A stretch of 64,000 nucleotides of DNA from Tritrichomonas foetus (GCA_001839685.1 MLAK01000716.1:34335-98334), one strand, 5' to 3'; shown: positions 1-10,419, counted from the stretch's first letter. Notes: generated by a model not told the origin, from the sequence alone. Made by a program: numbers and translations.

Positions 1-1575
1 AACTTAATAAATAGCACCCAGCATTTGTATATTTACGGTTTTGATTAACTATTCTGATTTAATTTAAAAAGATGCAACTGTTTATGCAAGCCATTTCTCA
101 CAACATCAAATATAAGGATCGAAAAATGTTCACAGAGCACTGATGTATGAACATTTGTAATTATTTCACATCCATTTTTTCATTAAATTTTATCGCTATT
201 TATTACTAGATGCAAATAGAAATCCAAACTGGTGATGAATGGATATCCATTATATAAATATAAATAAATTATATATCATTTGTGAATGATAGGCCAGCCT
301 ATGCAGCTGCAACAACTCAACACTTAGAAATGATGAAATTCGAACAGAACATTTTACATTCGAAGAATAAGTCTAATTATAATGTAGGTAAAAGTTAAGG
401 ATAAAATGGTGATGCTTTGTTATGTTCCGTCGAATTCAACAATGATTCCGTGAAGGCAAAGATAATGAAGTTAGTATTGAATGCGATGAAATTAACAAGT
501 GAAAATGAATCAGGCGGATAATATGGTAAATATGTTTTGTTTGGTGTAATAAAATTTCCATTAGAAGATATCATAAACAAAGTAAATAACGAATTATGTT
601 CTATATTGATGTCTTGATCGAGCAATTTCAATTGTTCAATTTGATTATCAAGGTTCAACATTAATTCTTCTATTCGAGAATATTTCATATCTTATCCAGA
701 TAATGTTATATCTTGGTTGGCCATTTTCTTGGGGCTGGTAACCTGGTGCTGTTCTTTGGATTTTTCAAAATATATTTGATTACTATTTATATACTAATGA
801 TGAAAAAATATTGTAAGAATTAATTTATACAATGATGAAAGAATGTACTGTCTTTTATGATCAGATTATAGTTGAAGATAGAACAGGAAAATTAGTTTCT
901 TCGCCAACTTCTTCACATGAACATGGACCTCAAACGAAAATGTTTACGAACAAGATTGAATTTAGCAACATTATCATATTCCAATTAAATATTCACGGCA
1001 TTTAAATGTTGATTACGATTTAATTACAAAATGGTCTTAAAGATTTGAACGTTTTAATCCTGTAGCAAATTAAAGAAATAATATCATGAAACAACTCTTA
1101 GAAATCAAATCATCATCAAATAACACATTATTAGGGTTTTATACAGGTGATTTAATTAAAGTTGATACTATAGAATGGATTACTACTGCAATTATTTCAT
1201 TAAAAGACAGAGGCGATGGAGAATGGGTATGAACAGGAGATGGAAATCATGAACATCAATTAATTACATCGTGATTTGAGAATGGTATTTGCCATAGTTT
1301 ATGAGATACTCATCACCATTCCAAACTGATGGTAATTTTAGCGCAATTGGATATATCAATCTTTTACATTCATGACTTGATATCTGGAATCAAAGTCCAT
1401 TTGATGGTTTTATTGCTTGTGGTTAAAGGTTGGATATGATTGTAGTGAGCATAAAGCTACAGAAATTCGTCTTTCATAACGCATTAGATAGTGAACGTAT
1501 TAATCAACATGATGGTATTGCATTTTCCACAATTATAAACAATAAAAACGAAGTCATATGTTTCGAATTAATACT
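1..1575. other. Gene-poor decayed region
   Basis: No intact gene is visible. A 97-codon open frame on the minus strand (395-688) starts with a charged helical stretch and then becomes a hydrophobic AT-rich run; its start vaguely recalls the N-terminal helix of trichomonad ankyrin proteins but I cannot support a gene. On the plus strand from about 840 there are short protein-like stretches in changing frames, broken by stops, which probably belong with the kinase pseudogene downstream. Confidence 0.4.
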
Positions 1576-2110
1576 GAAAACAAAATCTCATTTTCCGGTG
1601 TTTCCGACGAAAATTACATAATCACTGGATTCATCAGGAACTCCTTCACCATGCATTAACCATGACTAATTCATTTGATTTGGCGTTTCTATGTCAGTGA
1701 TTTATAAACAGAATATATGAAAAAAGGAACCCTTTAGATGATACTCGATCATGGAATGCCGAAAAATCAATTTAAATCAATGATAACTAAATTGAATGCC
1801 GAAATTTATCAAAATGCGCCCAAAGAATGTAACTTTACAATAAATTTAATGTAGTTTGATCGGCATTCATGATGAATTCTTTACATAAAAACAAAAGTTA
1901 TTCATCGTGATTTAATGTCAGTCAATGTTTTTCTTGATGATAATTATTTTCCAAAAGTGGTTGATTTGGTTCAGAATGGTCTTTTTGGAAGAAATGACTC
2001 TAATAACACGACAATAAAGATAAATGTAACTTCACGCAAATTCATGAATACCAAAATCATGATTTTTCTTTTGTACAATAATTTTTGGTTATTCTTTATC
2101 AATGTAATAT
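1576..2110 (+). pseudogene. Protein kinase pseudogene fragment
   Basis: Broken kinase catalytic-domain remnant. In the frame starting at 1576 the translation contains SFSGVSDENYIITGFIRNS, which matches the hinge region of trichomonad TKL-like kinases (a 'YIITEFI.NGSL' type strand), and then hits a stop. In a different frame at 1897 the translation reads VIHRDLMSVNVFLDDNYFP, an unmistakable catalytic loop (HRDxxxxN) with the usual Lys replaced by Met. The following DFG position is out of frame: losing or gaining one T near 1959-1963 would turn VDLVQNG into a DFG-type reading. Several stops and at least two frame changes separate these pieces, so the copy is dead. The glycine loop and C-lobe end cannot be placed with confidence. 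Confidence 0.6.
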
Positions 2111-2945
2111 GATCTAGAAGGAAATCATGGCATTGATTGCTAATAATCTTCGTGATACAAAACTACATCTGACATTAAGAATCATAGTAATTGCACAAGG
2201 AACAGATAATAACTCAAAATCAAAACTTTATGTTCTTATTCTTAAACTTCTCAAAAATAAGATGTCAAGAAATTCGATTAATAAGAAATGACAAAATAAA
2301 CAAGTTTCTTCCCAGCTCTGCAAACAATAAAATAATAATTATTTGATGAAACAACAGATCTGATTATCGATATTATAAAAAATCTCCTCGACAGAAGCAC
2401 AATTGAATTTTTCTGGATATTTTTTTATTGAAATTTAACTGAATCTTTTTTAGTTTGTTTGTTTTGTTTGTTTAGCTCGTACGTAAGCAACTTGTATTTA
2501 GTTTGTTAAACTTTCTTGGGATTTCAAGATTAAGAAGACAAATCATTAATTAATTAATGATCGAATTTGATATCTATCTAAATTTATAGGCAAAAGCAAT
2601 GAAAAATATTTTTCTGATGGAATTAATGTTATTGATCATTTTCTTCGTATTAAAGTTGGAATTTCTTTCGTTCGAAAATTTCTATACATTCCGTAATCAT
2701 ATAAAATAAATTGAATGTAGTAAAAAAATAATCACAATTCAAAAAGTTCTCTCAATTTTTATTTTGAATGATACTATTGAAACATATTTTGAGTGCTTTT
2801 TGATCGGTGAGACTACATCCTTAAAATTTGGAAATATCATGAGTAGTATTGAATAAGTAAGTAAGAAAAAATACACATAATATACATATATAGAAAATCA
2901 CAGTGAAGTATATATTTTATAAAATCAAACAAATTTAATAATTAT
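2111..2945. other. Intergenic, nothing recognised
   Basis: AT-rich sequence without coding signal, with T-rich short repeats (TTTG units around 2450-2480). I see no RNA gene or element. Confidence 0.4.
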
Positions 2946-5342
2946 TCAAAAAAACAATTGAATGAAATTTCTATTTGATTCATCCAAGTCATCATCATTT
3001 AAAAGCCTTAAGTATAAGTCTCTGAAGATTGAATTATTTTGCACAACTCGGCTAATTTGCTCGGGTAAACTACATGCTAAAATTTCCAATAGTTTATTTA
3101 AATTATCATGCACTTCTTTGGACAATGAATTTAATTTTCCTAATGATTCAATGAATCTCAACGTCGTTAAGAAAAAATCTGGTGTATAAGATTCGAATGA
3201 ATTGGTTCTACAAAATTGAATAAAATCTATTAAAAAGATTAAGATTGATTCATAAAGCGAGGAGAAATCTGAAACATTATTATCATGTAAATGTTTTGTC
3301 TTTTTTGCATACTCTTCAATTTTCTTAAAAATGAACAGGATTATTTCATTTTTAAGAGGAAGATTCAAGACTGAGATTCCATAGTCATATAATGAAAAAA
3401 ACTCATCATCAAATGAGATAGAAAAATCATTAGCAGAAGCAACTTGATAAACAACTTCTGAAGCTGGTTGAAAAATTTGTTCACCTCCATATTGATGATA
3501 TGTGATTGAGCATATTGCATTCAACACAGAACTAGTCATGTAATAATCTAAGTTATCGAATTTAGTCAATAGTGACAATAAAAAGAAAAGTATTGATTGT
3601 AGTTGTGATGCTGAAGATTCTTGATCACATAAAAACAAATAGGAAAGAAGTAATGGGAAAACTGGCTCTTGGAATTTCATGAAAGATTTCATAAGCAATG
3701 TTAAAGTTTCTTTAAATAATTCCTCACCAAGATTCAAATTATGCCTGAATAGTTTGAGAAAAATCCCATAAAGTGAAAGTATCGTGCTTTCAAAAGAATT
3801 GAATTGAGACGTGTCACATAAAATTGAATTTAAAATACTAAGAAAATATACGATTAAATTCAATATCAAATCTTGTCTGTTTTCTGTTATTGCAGCATCC
3901 AAAATGATTTCAATGTTAGAATCAGTAATTTCATCTAAAATGTATTTTAAATATGAAAAATTTGAACCTTTTACTTCATTAATTAAATTTATAATTGATG
4001 CGCAATGTTCATCCACTTTCATTTTTGCAAAAATATTTGAATATACGGAAAAACATAGTTTAGCATTTGGTAGGATATCGTTACATTCATTTTTTAATAG
4101 TTGCGAAAAGGCTTCAAAATGCTGTGGAATGAAAAATTTGCAAGAAGAAAGGGTTTTTAAAGCATATAAAGATGAATACCTAATTCGCGGATTCGGTGAT
4201 TGAAGAGCCATTCCAATTTTTTCTAAAAAAGCAGGAATTTGATTCAAGAAGTTATGTGGTTCTGCAGTTTTCATCAAAATGGAAATAATATAAAATAAAC
4301 TTTCTTCATTTTGTGAATAACAAGTAAAATTAATTAAAATAGGAGTAGTTATATGTGTACAATGTTTTGAGAATAATTTTATTAAATGACGTGCAGCAAT
4401 TGAAGGAACCCAATCATTTTCTGTTTCAATTTCAAATTCATTGCGGAATTTTTCAAGTATGACTAATAAAACAGCAACAATTTGTTCTGAAGCTGTTTCT
4501 GAATAATGGCGATTAATTTCATCTGTCCCTCTTTCAATATTTACAATAAGTTCCCAAACATTGATGATCTTTAAAATAAGATCAGAATCATCAGTTTCAA
4601 ACATACTTTGACATGATATTGTAATGATTTCGTTGATGATTGGATGAATTGATTGATAAAAATAATTAATAATTTCACGTAAGGTATGGAAAGCCGAATT
4701 TTTGGTTTCATTATTATTCAAACATAATAAAAATTTATGTAAAAAGTTTTCTTTGGTAAAATGTTCTTCTGAAATGCATGGCGTAATAACTTTAATTGAT
4801 GAAAGTAATATATTTAAACAAAAAGAATTTTGGTTTTCTTGAAAATCTTGAAAAATATGATTGATAATTAATAAGTTTAGTTCATAATCTGATGGAAGCG
4901 ATGTTGCAAGTGATGTTAAAGTGTTCACACACGAATGATAAATATTGAAATTATCTGAAGTTGAATTTTTCAATGAAATTAACTTCAAAATAGATGATTC
5001 ATCATTATTATTTTCAAGTAATTTCAAAGCATACATGTGATATGCAGAATTAGCAAAAAATCTAATTTGTTCATTATCATGAGAAAAATATTGTAATGAA
5101 ACATCCATCACTTGTCTTACATTATTATAAAATGATATGCTTTGTTTTAAAATAATAAAAGAATATGCAATTTGTGTAATGGAAATGCCGAGTGTATTTA
5201 ATTCCGCTAAAACTTGGTCAATAATTTCAATTTGTTGCAGTTCTATTATTTGATGTACATACTGCTCGGCTTTCGACCTGCTATCATTGTCGGGACTTCC
5301 AAGGGCTTGAAAAAGTGATGTAAGAGGTATATTATTTTCCAT
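2946..5342 (-). CDS. Importin-beta/karyopherin-like HEAT-repeat protein
   Basis: The 798-residue product is helical throughout and lacks membrane segments. The N-terminus carries the importin-N style pattern (about residues 10-30: LFQALGSPDNDSRSKAEQYV), where family members start with a helix followed by N-x-x-R-x-x-AE. Later repeats such as RIRYSSLYALKTLSS (about 390) look like HEAT helices. Karyopherins carry cargo through nuclear pores and are usually 850-1100 residues, so this is slightly short. The sequence is too divergent to name a member; another HEAT/ARM scaffold is possible. The start is the ATG at 5342, with an initiator-like TCACAA eight bases upstream. It ends TAA at 2946. Confidence 0.55.
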   Translation of the reverse strand: MENNIPLTSLFQALGSPDNDSRSKAEQYVHQIIELQQIEIIDQVLAELNTLGISITQIAYSFIILKQSISFYNNVRQVMDVSLQYFSHDNEQIRFFANSAYHMYALKLLENNNDESSILKLISLKNSTSDNFNIYHSCVNTLTSLATSLPSDYELNLLIINHIFQDFQENQNSFCLNILLSSIKVITPCISEEHFTKENFLHKFLLCLNNNETKNSAFHTLREIINYFYQSIHPIINEIITISCQSMFETDDSDLILKIINVWELIVNIERGTDEINRHYSETASEQIVAVLLVILEKFRNEFEIETENDWVPSIAARHLIKLFSKHCTHITTPILINFTCYSQNEESLFYIISILMKTAEPHNFLNQIPAFLEKIGMALQSPNPRIRYSSLYALKTLSSCKFFIPQHFEAFSQLLKNECNDILPNAKLCFSVYSNIFAKMKVDEHCASIINLINEVKGSNFSYLKYILDEITDSNIEIILDAAITENRQDLILNLIVYFLSILNSILCDTSQFNSFESTILSLYGIFLKLFRHNLNLGEELFKETLTLLMKSFMKFQEPVFPLLLSYLFLCDQESSASQLQSILFFLLSLLTKFDNLDYYMTSSVLNAICSITYHQYGGEQIFQPASEVVYQVASANDFSISFDDEFFSLYDYGISVLNLPLKNEIILFIFKKIEEYAKKTKHLHDNNVSDFSSLYESILIFLIDFIQFCRTNSFESYTPDFFLTTLRFIESLGKLNSLSKEVHDNLNKLLEILACSLPEQISRVVQNNSIFRDLYLRLLNDDDLDESNRNFIQLFF

Positions 5343-5344
5343 TT

Positions 5345-5350
5345 TTGTGA
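5345..5350 (-). promoter_or_regulatory. Initiator-like TCACAA
   Basis: On the minus strand TCACAA lies 8 bases before the ATG of the importin-like gene. Trichomonas core promoters use an initiator TCA(+1)Y(T/A)(T/A) a few bases from the start codon, giving very short 5' leaders. The match is exact but six bases is short, so this is inference. Confidence 0.4.
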
Positions 5351-5628
5351 TACAACCAAATATACATTGAATTCATGTCTAGTGAAGTTCATAGTCATAT
5401 CTTGAGAAGAATTAACTATTTTACATCATAATTCCTGGTTTTGATCTGACAAAGCCCAGGTATCTAAGTATCTTATTAAGTAAATTATTTTTATTTCAAT
5501 CAGATTCATGAAATCATTTTTTCTTTAAACAAAAATCAATAAGCCTTATTTAATAATGAAGATTAAATTTAATTGTATATTTTATATAAATATATGATTA
5601 CATACAAACATTTTGGAAGATTCAATAA

Positions 5629-7467
5629 TCAATCGTCTCTTTTCATTTTATCAATTCCTGCATTATATCTTAATTTACTAATTTTCTTACTACGTAAAGC
5701 AATCAATTCTGTAACAGTTCCCCTCATTGTATTAATTTCAGATCCAAGAATCATCGTCATTTCATTATTTGCTTGAATAAAAGCGGCTTCTGCTATTTTG
5801 AATTTCGTCGATAATTCATCAAGTTTTCCTTTATTTTCTTCATCGACAATGTTTGGTTCATAACTAAGTACATGCTTATATTCTTTATATCTTTTCTGGT
5901 ACTCTTCAAGCACTTTTGTTGAATTCATAATTGCATGGAAGTGATAATCACTATTAATGTCATTTGCACATAAAGTACAAAGCTTTGCAGCCATGAGAAG
6001 TCTAGTATCTGGATGAAGTCCAAGTTCGTCCCATAAAGAAACAAGTTTTTCGTGTTCTTCCGTTGGTTGATTTTTATCAATAACGAATAAATCATTAACA
6101 TTCATTAAACCTGAAACTGTTTCGAATTTCGGTTTAAATAGATAATGTCGACCAGACATATCATCAATTTCTTGTTCTTTATCCGGCATCATTAATGGAT
6201 CATAGGCAATTTCTTCTTTAGTTTCAACAACCTTTTGAACGGGCTTCATTGGGGCAAAGAGTCGTTCTATACCCTCAAGGCAGGCACCAGTTTCTACACC
6301 TGCAATTGGAGCAAGAGTAACATCTGCTGTATTGAAAAAGTCATTTTCAGGATTGCGAATTTGTTTAAAGTGCATGGTTGGTGTTTTTGGACGAATATTT
6401 TTCTTCTTTATTAGAGTTGGTGTTTTTTGAGTTACTTTTCTAGGCGTTGCAATTACTTCTACATGCCTTCGTTTAGGCACAGGCGTCTTTGGTCGCATCA
6501 TTTCCATTTTCCTGCGATTTTCTTGTTCAAGCATTTCATCTTTGATTCTTGCAGCAATTTGATTAAATGTTTCCCGAGAAGTTTTCGGGACTTTGAAATT
6601 AGGATCTGGTCGATATTGTGGTGGGAAAACAGATTTCTCATCTTCATCATTTTTCTGAGATAGTGCTCTCATTTCTTGACTTGAAACATTATCATCAGTT
6701 GGCTTTTTAATTAATTTTTGTGAGAACTCTGATAATGTTTGTGGTGTTCTATGACGAACAGAACGACCATCAAATGCTTTTTTTGGATTAAATAAAGGTC
6801 CACGTTTAATAAGAGTATGTTTTCTAATAATTGGCTGAAAAAGGTCATTTTGAATTTCTACAAGTGCCTTTGAAAAAGCTGTTGTGAGTGATGCAGCTTG
6901 GTCTTGAGTGATGTGAGCATCATCGACTTTTCCAATTGAGTCAAATTGTGATATTAAATTCACAACAAGAGTGGCAAACTTTTGATGAAGCTCTTTTCGC
7001 TCTTCTGGAGAAATATGTACAAAAGAATCGATTCTGGTGCGAGCTGTGTGAATTTCTGAGAGAGGGATCCAACTGTAATTTGCCTCTTTTTGTTCTTGCG
7101 TTTTCTTTTTCTTTTTAGTAACCGGCCTTCTGTATATTTGATGCGTGATTGGTTTAGCGACTCCTTTTTTGACTTGTTTTTGAAAGTTTTTTTCGACTTT
7201 ATCGGCAAAAGTATTTGGATGTTCGACAAGTGATGGATCGAAGGTTAGCTCAAGGCCTGGCTCATAGCCTAAAATCAAATGAATATATTTTTTCCTTTCA
7301 TCTGGAATCCCTTGGAGATGATGAATGTGTAGTAACTCGTTTGTTAGTTTTTCTATCTTTGCTGCGCGAGCAAAAAATGATTTGTCGTTAAATTCTTCTT
7401 GATCCTTATCCAAAATTTTTGGCAAATCGTAATAACGTCTTATTTTAAACGTTCTCTTTATTTCATA
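5629..7467 (-). CDS. Coiled-coil/basic protein of unknown function, start codon not found
   Basis: A long open frame, about 598 residues when counted from 7425, with clear coding character: charged helices at the N-terminus (about 10-45), a Lys-rich patch (PVTKKKKK, about 105), a basic Pro/Thr-rich middle with KTPT and PKTP repeats (about 300-350), and a coiled-coil C-terminus ending in KMKRDD. I do not recognise the family; a cytoskeletal or flagellar role would be a guess. The oddity is the 5' end: the frame is open back to an in-frame TGA at 7468-7470 but holds no ATG until roughly residue 248, well inside the conserved-looking part. Either initiation is non-AUG, a short 5' exon is spliced on, or there is a sequence error near 7425-7470. 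The coordinate given is the open-frame limit. Confidence 0.6.
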   Translation of the reverse strand, partial: YEIKRTFKIRRYYDLPKILDKDQEEFNDKSFFARAAKIEKLTNELLHIHHLQGIPDERKKYIHLILGYEPGLELTFDPSLVEHPNTFADKVEKNFQKQVKKGVAKPITHQIYRRPVTKKKKKTQEQKEANYSWIPLSEIHTARTRIDSFVHISPEERKELHQKFATLVVNLISQFDSIGKVDDAHITQDQAASLTTAFSKALVEIQNDLFQPIIRKHTLIKRGPLFNPKKAFDGRSVRHRTPQTLSEFSQKLIKKPTDDNVSSQEMRALSQKNDEDEKSVFPPQYRPDPNFKVPKTSRETFNQIAARIKDEMLEQENRRKMEMMRPKTPVPKRRHVEVIATPRKVTQKTPTLIKKKNIRPKTPTMHFKQIRNPENDFFNTADVTLAPIAGVETGACLEGIERLFAPMKPVQKVVETKEEIAYDPLMMPDKEQEIDDMSGRHYLFKPKFETVSGLMNVNDLFVIDKNQPTEEHEKLVSLWDELGLHPDTRLLMAAKLCTLCANDINSDYHFHAIMNSTKVLEEYQKRYKEYKHVLSYEPNIVDEENKGKLDELSTKFKIAEAAFIQANNEMTMILGSEINTMRGTVTELIALRSKKISKLRYNAGIDKMKRDD

Positions 7468-7470
7468 TCA

Positions 7471-7839
7471 CATTTAAATCAGAGTATATCACTCAAATCA
7501 TGAAGAAAAAGCCTTATTTTCATCAATATCAAAAAGATGATGCATTGTGAGCTAGTGTTGTGAAAAATGGAATTTCTTTTAATCAGTGTAAAAAGTTAAT
7601 AAGTGGGAAAATGTGAGAATTAAAATATGAATTGTGATATAGAGGAATAACAATTTCTCTTTAATTGTTTATATAGGTAAACAATTAAAACAATTGTGAA
7701 AATTCCCAAAAGTGACATTTGTGAAGTTTAACACATTAATCATAGATTATTCCACATTTTAACAACACTATGTAATACATTCATTCAATTAGAGTAAAAA
7801 TTTAGTGAAATATCTATTTTCGTGCATTTTTGAAAGAAA
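7471..7839. other. Intergenic, nothing recognised
   Basis: AT-rich spacer upstream of the preceding minus-strand gene. No initiator-like motif or 5' exon for that gene could be identified here. Confidence 0.35.
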
Positions 7840-8015
7840 GTTGAAAAAGGAAAGTTGAAAAAAAGAAAGTTAAAAAAAGAAAGTTGAAAAAGAAAAGTTG
7901 AAAAAGAAAAGTTGAAAAAGAAAAGTTGAAAAAAGAAAAGTTGAAAAAGAAAAGTTGAAAAAAGAAAAGTTGAAAAAAGAAATTTGAAAAAAGAAAAGTT
8001 GAAAAAGAAGCAGTA
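7840..8015. repeat. Minisatellite of GTTGAAAAAGAAAA units
   Basis: About eleven imperfect copies of a 14-17-base A-rich unit (AAAGTTGAAAAAGAA with variable A runs) lie immediately 3' of the minus-strand gene that ends at 8062. Open frames across it encode only Phe/Leu-rich low-complexity sequence and are not genes. Confidence 0.85.
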
Positions 8016-8061
8016 TTTTAATAAATTAACAAAATTAATGAGAAAGAATAGAGTAGAGTAA

Positions 8062-8928
8062 TTACTCGGATTGTTTCTTTTGTGGCTCTGATTGGAAGAA
8101 AGTTTGTAGTTGGGCGCGCATTGTTCCAGCTTGCACAAGAAGAACATCAACATCAATCATTGGAAGATGCGATAAAAAGTTCAAAATGTCGAGGTGCTCC
8201 AAACGAAGGATTTTTGGCATAAATCGCTCAACTAAAGCCAGCGAAACATAGAGTAGTTCTTTTGGTAAATCATCAGCAGACAAGGAGAGATAAGTATCCC
8301 ATAATCTCAGAATTGCTTTAAGTGGAAGTGCAGTCGAATGTAAAAATTGGAACCAATGTGCAAAAACTTCATCTGGATCTAAATCTTCATTTTCAAAATG
8401 ATTGGCGAGTTCAGGCATGAAAATATTTATGTATTTGCCAAGTTTGGCTGCATACCTAAGATGTAAGCCGCTATCTATAAAACTATAAAGACGATCAAGA
8501 AGGTTTGTCAGCATGAAGAATGCAGATACTTCATCGCCATCAGCAGCCGTATAAAGCGGGATTGTGAGATTTACTATTCCTGGATTAAAGTGAATATTTG
8601 GATCACAAGAAAAGAAGTTACATAAAATATTGGAGATTTTTGCAGCGATATTTTTATCGGTAAGTGCCATGTGATGGACTGCTGTATTAACTGCGTTTTT
8701 GATCGGTAGGAATGTAGTTGGACGAAGACTTTTATAGTATTTGTTTCTTTCTTCGACTTGCTGGCCTTCGAAATGATGTGAAGAATCGGAAATGTTGAGA
8801 AGATACATCCAAACTTTTGATCGCATTGAATCTGGTACGCCATATTTGGCACCAGAAATTAACTTGTCTTTATCAACGAGAACATCACCATCCAAAATTT
8901 CGAGAAATTGTTCTTCTGTGAGTGACAT
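8062..8928 (-). CDS. Helical protein, possible TBC (Rab-GAP) domain relative
   Basis: The 288-residue product has the flavour of a divergent TBC domain. Near residue 25-45 it reads GVPDSMRSKVWMYLL, close to the TBC opening motif 'G(I/V)P...R..VW..LL'. Further on come DPNIHFNPGIVNLTIPL, where TBC domains have 'Y.QGM..' and related helices, and AHWFQFLHSTALPLKAILRLWDTYLS (about 210-235), which matches the TBC helix pattern ending in 'RIWD.(F/Y)L'. The catalytic IxxDxxR arginine and YxQ glutamine fingers are not evident, so GAP activity is doubtful. I chose the ATG at 8928; the frame runs upstream to 8970 without another ATG. TCACAT lies 17 bases upstream. Confidence 0.7.
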   Translation of the reverse strand: MSLTEEQFLEILDGDVLVDKDKLISGAKYGVPDSMRSKVWMYLLNISDSSHHFEGQQVEERNKYYKSLRPTTFLPIKNAVNTAVHHMALTDKNIAAKISNILCNFFSCDPNIHFNPGIVNLTIPLYTAADGDEVSAFFMLTNLLDRLYSFIDSGLHLRYAAKLGKYINIFMPELANHFENEDLDPDEVFAHWFQFLHSTALPLKAILRLWDTYLSLSADDLPKELLYVSLALVERFMPKILRLEHLDILNFLSHLPMIDVDVLLVQAGTMRAQLQTFFQSEPQKKQSE

Positions 8929-8939
8929 CGGAAATTGAA

Positions 8940-8945
8940 ATGTGA
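8940..8945 (-). promoter_or_regulatory. Initiator-like TCACAT
   Basis: TCACAT on the minus strand, 17 bases before the ATG at 8928, fits the trichomonad initiator consensus TCAYWW and supports that ATG over any upstream start. Confidence 0.35.
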
Positions 8946-9267
8946 GATAAAAAATTCGGTATATATTCAATCGATATTTGGCTTATTTTTGTTCACTTGA
9001 TTTCACTTTTTTCTTGTTTGATAAAACTAATTTGTTTCTTACACATGCTAATTTATTATTTATTTAAATATTTATCAATATATTTCCTCATAAAATCGGA
9101 ATTTATTCTAAAAATTGACAATTCAGATATCACCAAAGAACTCCAGTTAATGTTATATCATTAATGATGATGAATTGTAATTGAATGAAATAGTTATTTT
9201 TAATAATTGTAAGTAAAAAATAAAGATTAACAAAATCAATATTATATTATTTTAACAAATATCTAAA
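8946..9267. other. Intergenic, nothing recognised
   Basis: AT-rich spacer between two minus-strand genes; no structure noted. Confidence 0.35.
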
Positions 9268-10281
9268 TTACATAATCGCACAAATATTACTTTTACCGTC
9301 AACGTAAGAATATCCAAGATTCTTCATAGTTGGAATCAATTTTGGCACTTTCAAGAAGAATTTCCTACTTGGAATATTCCACACAGCAATGTGGTTCATT
9401 TTCCTCACAAAATTGCCACTTTCGCCTTTTTTCTCTGAGTTTTCAGGTAAAAGTGGCAAAACGCAAACTTCAATTCTTGACATATTTTTTGTTAATAATC
9501 CTTCCATTTCATAATCGTTAAAAGGAATTCCTATAAAATTTTTTGTCCAAATTGTCGAACTTTTCTGACGGCGACTCATCTCCATTAATTGGAAAGACCT
9601 GGACGTTTCACCTGTGCAAGTTTTCATCCAAATTTCACCATCTTTGATTTGTCTTCTGGCGAATTCACGAGAAAAAACCCACCCTCCATCTTCTTGTGGA
9701 AGAGTAACACCTTTTATTTGGTCAGCACTTGCATAGAAAACTGATTTTATATTTGGATCGATTTTCGGATCAAGCGTGCTCATTAATGATGTGTAGTTGA
9801 CCCATGTGCGCTCATGTACAATTAGCATCCAACCTGCAGTAGTTGAAGAAAGAAAGTATTTTGTTGCTTCAAGCTCCATCCTGCATAGTCTTGTTGTGTT
9901 CAAAGGAAAAATTGGAGGCCGAACTTCAACAATTGGGAAAAGACGTAGATTTTCATCAATTGGAGAGTCAACAAAATAAGCTAGTTGACCATTCATTGAT
10001 GTGGCTTCGAAATTTTGACCCCACGAATTATGGATCTCAGTAATCATTATCGATGGCTCAGAAAGGATGGTTATGGCAATAAAAGCCGATCTGGCAATCG
10101 GTGGTTCGTTGTTTGGCACAATTGAATACGTGAGTAAATCATCATATGCAGTATTAAAAAATTCTGATGTTATTTGTTTGGTCATAAATAGTGGGTTCCA
10201 GAGTATGAGAAAGTCCAGTGTGGATACCAGTAAAATAAGCAAGAATCCAAGCTGTTGAGCTCTTTTAAAAGCTACATTCAT
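9268..10281 (-). CDS. Type II membrane protein, fringe/GT31-like glycosyltransferase fold
   Basis: 337 residues. A hydrophobic segment at about 10-32 (LGFLLILLVSTLDFLILW) is a signal anchor. The middle contains GWMLIVHERTWVNYTSLMS (about 148-166) followed by a long loop and GGWVFSREFARRQI (about 198-211). This order mirrors fringe-like/GT31 enzymes, where a 'W.l..DDDTyv....L...L' segment is followed by 'GgaGwvlSr..lr.l'. The metal-binding DxD is replaced by HER, so catalysis by the usual mechanism is unlikely. Several N-glycosylation sequons (NTT, NYT, NMS) fit a lumenal domain. The last four residues are CAIM, a CaaX-shaped end that would be unusable in the lumen. Family assignment is pattern-based. 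Divergent from the small secreted-protein gene, 138 bases away. Confidence 0.5.
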   Translation of the reverse strand: MNVAFKRAQQLGFLLILLVSTLDFLILWNPLFMTKQITSEFFNTAYDDLLTYSIVPNNEPPIARSAFIAITILSEPSIMITEIHNSWGQNFEATSMNGQLAYFVDSPIDENLRLFPIVEVRPPIFPLNTTRLCRMELEATKYFLSSTTAGWMLIVHERTWVNYTSLMSTLDPKIDPNIKSVFYASADQIKGVTLPQEDGGWVFSREFARRQIKDGEIWMKTCTGETSRSFQLMEMSRRQKSSTIWTKNFIGIPFNDYEMEGLLTKNMSRIEVCVLPLLPENSEKKGESGNFVRKMNHIAVWNIPSRKFFLKVPKLIPTMKNLGYSYVDGKSNICAIM

Positions 10282-10419
10282 GAATTGAGAACCAAACTTT
10301 TTGTTTGTTAATTATCAAAGCTTAGCATATAACCACTTTTTCTATAAATTGAAAATTTATGGATTACGTTTAAAATTAGATAACATTTACACAGTAAATC
10401 GTATCGAAACTGTTTTTGA

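Noticed and set aside
7785..8156. 123-codon Phe-rich minus-strand frame
   Set aside because: Product of the A-rich minisatellite, overlapping the real gene in another frame.
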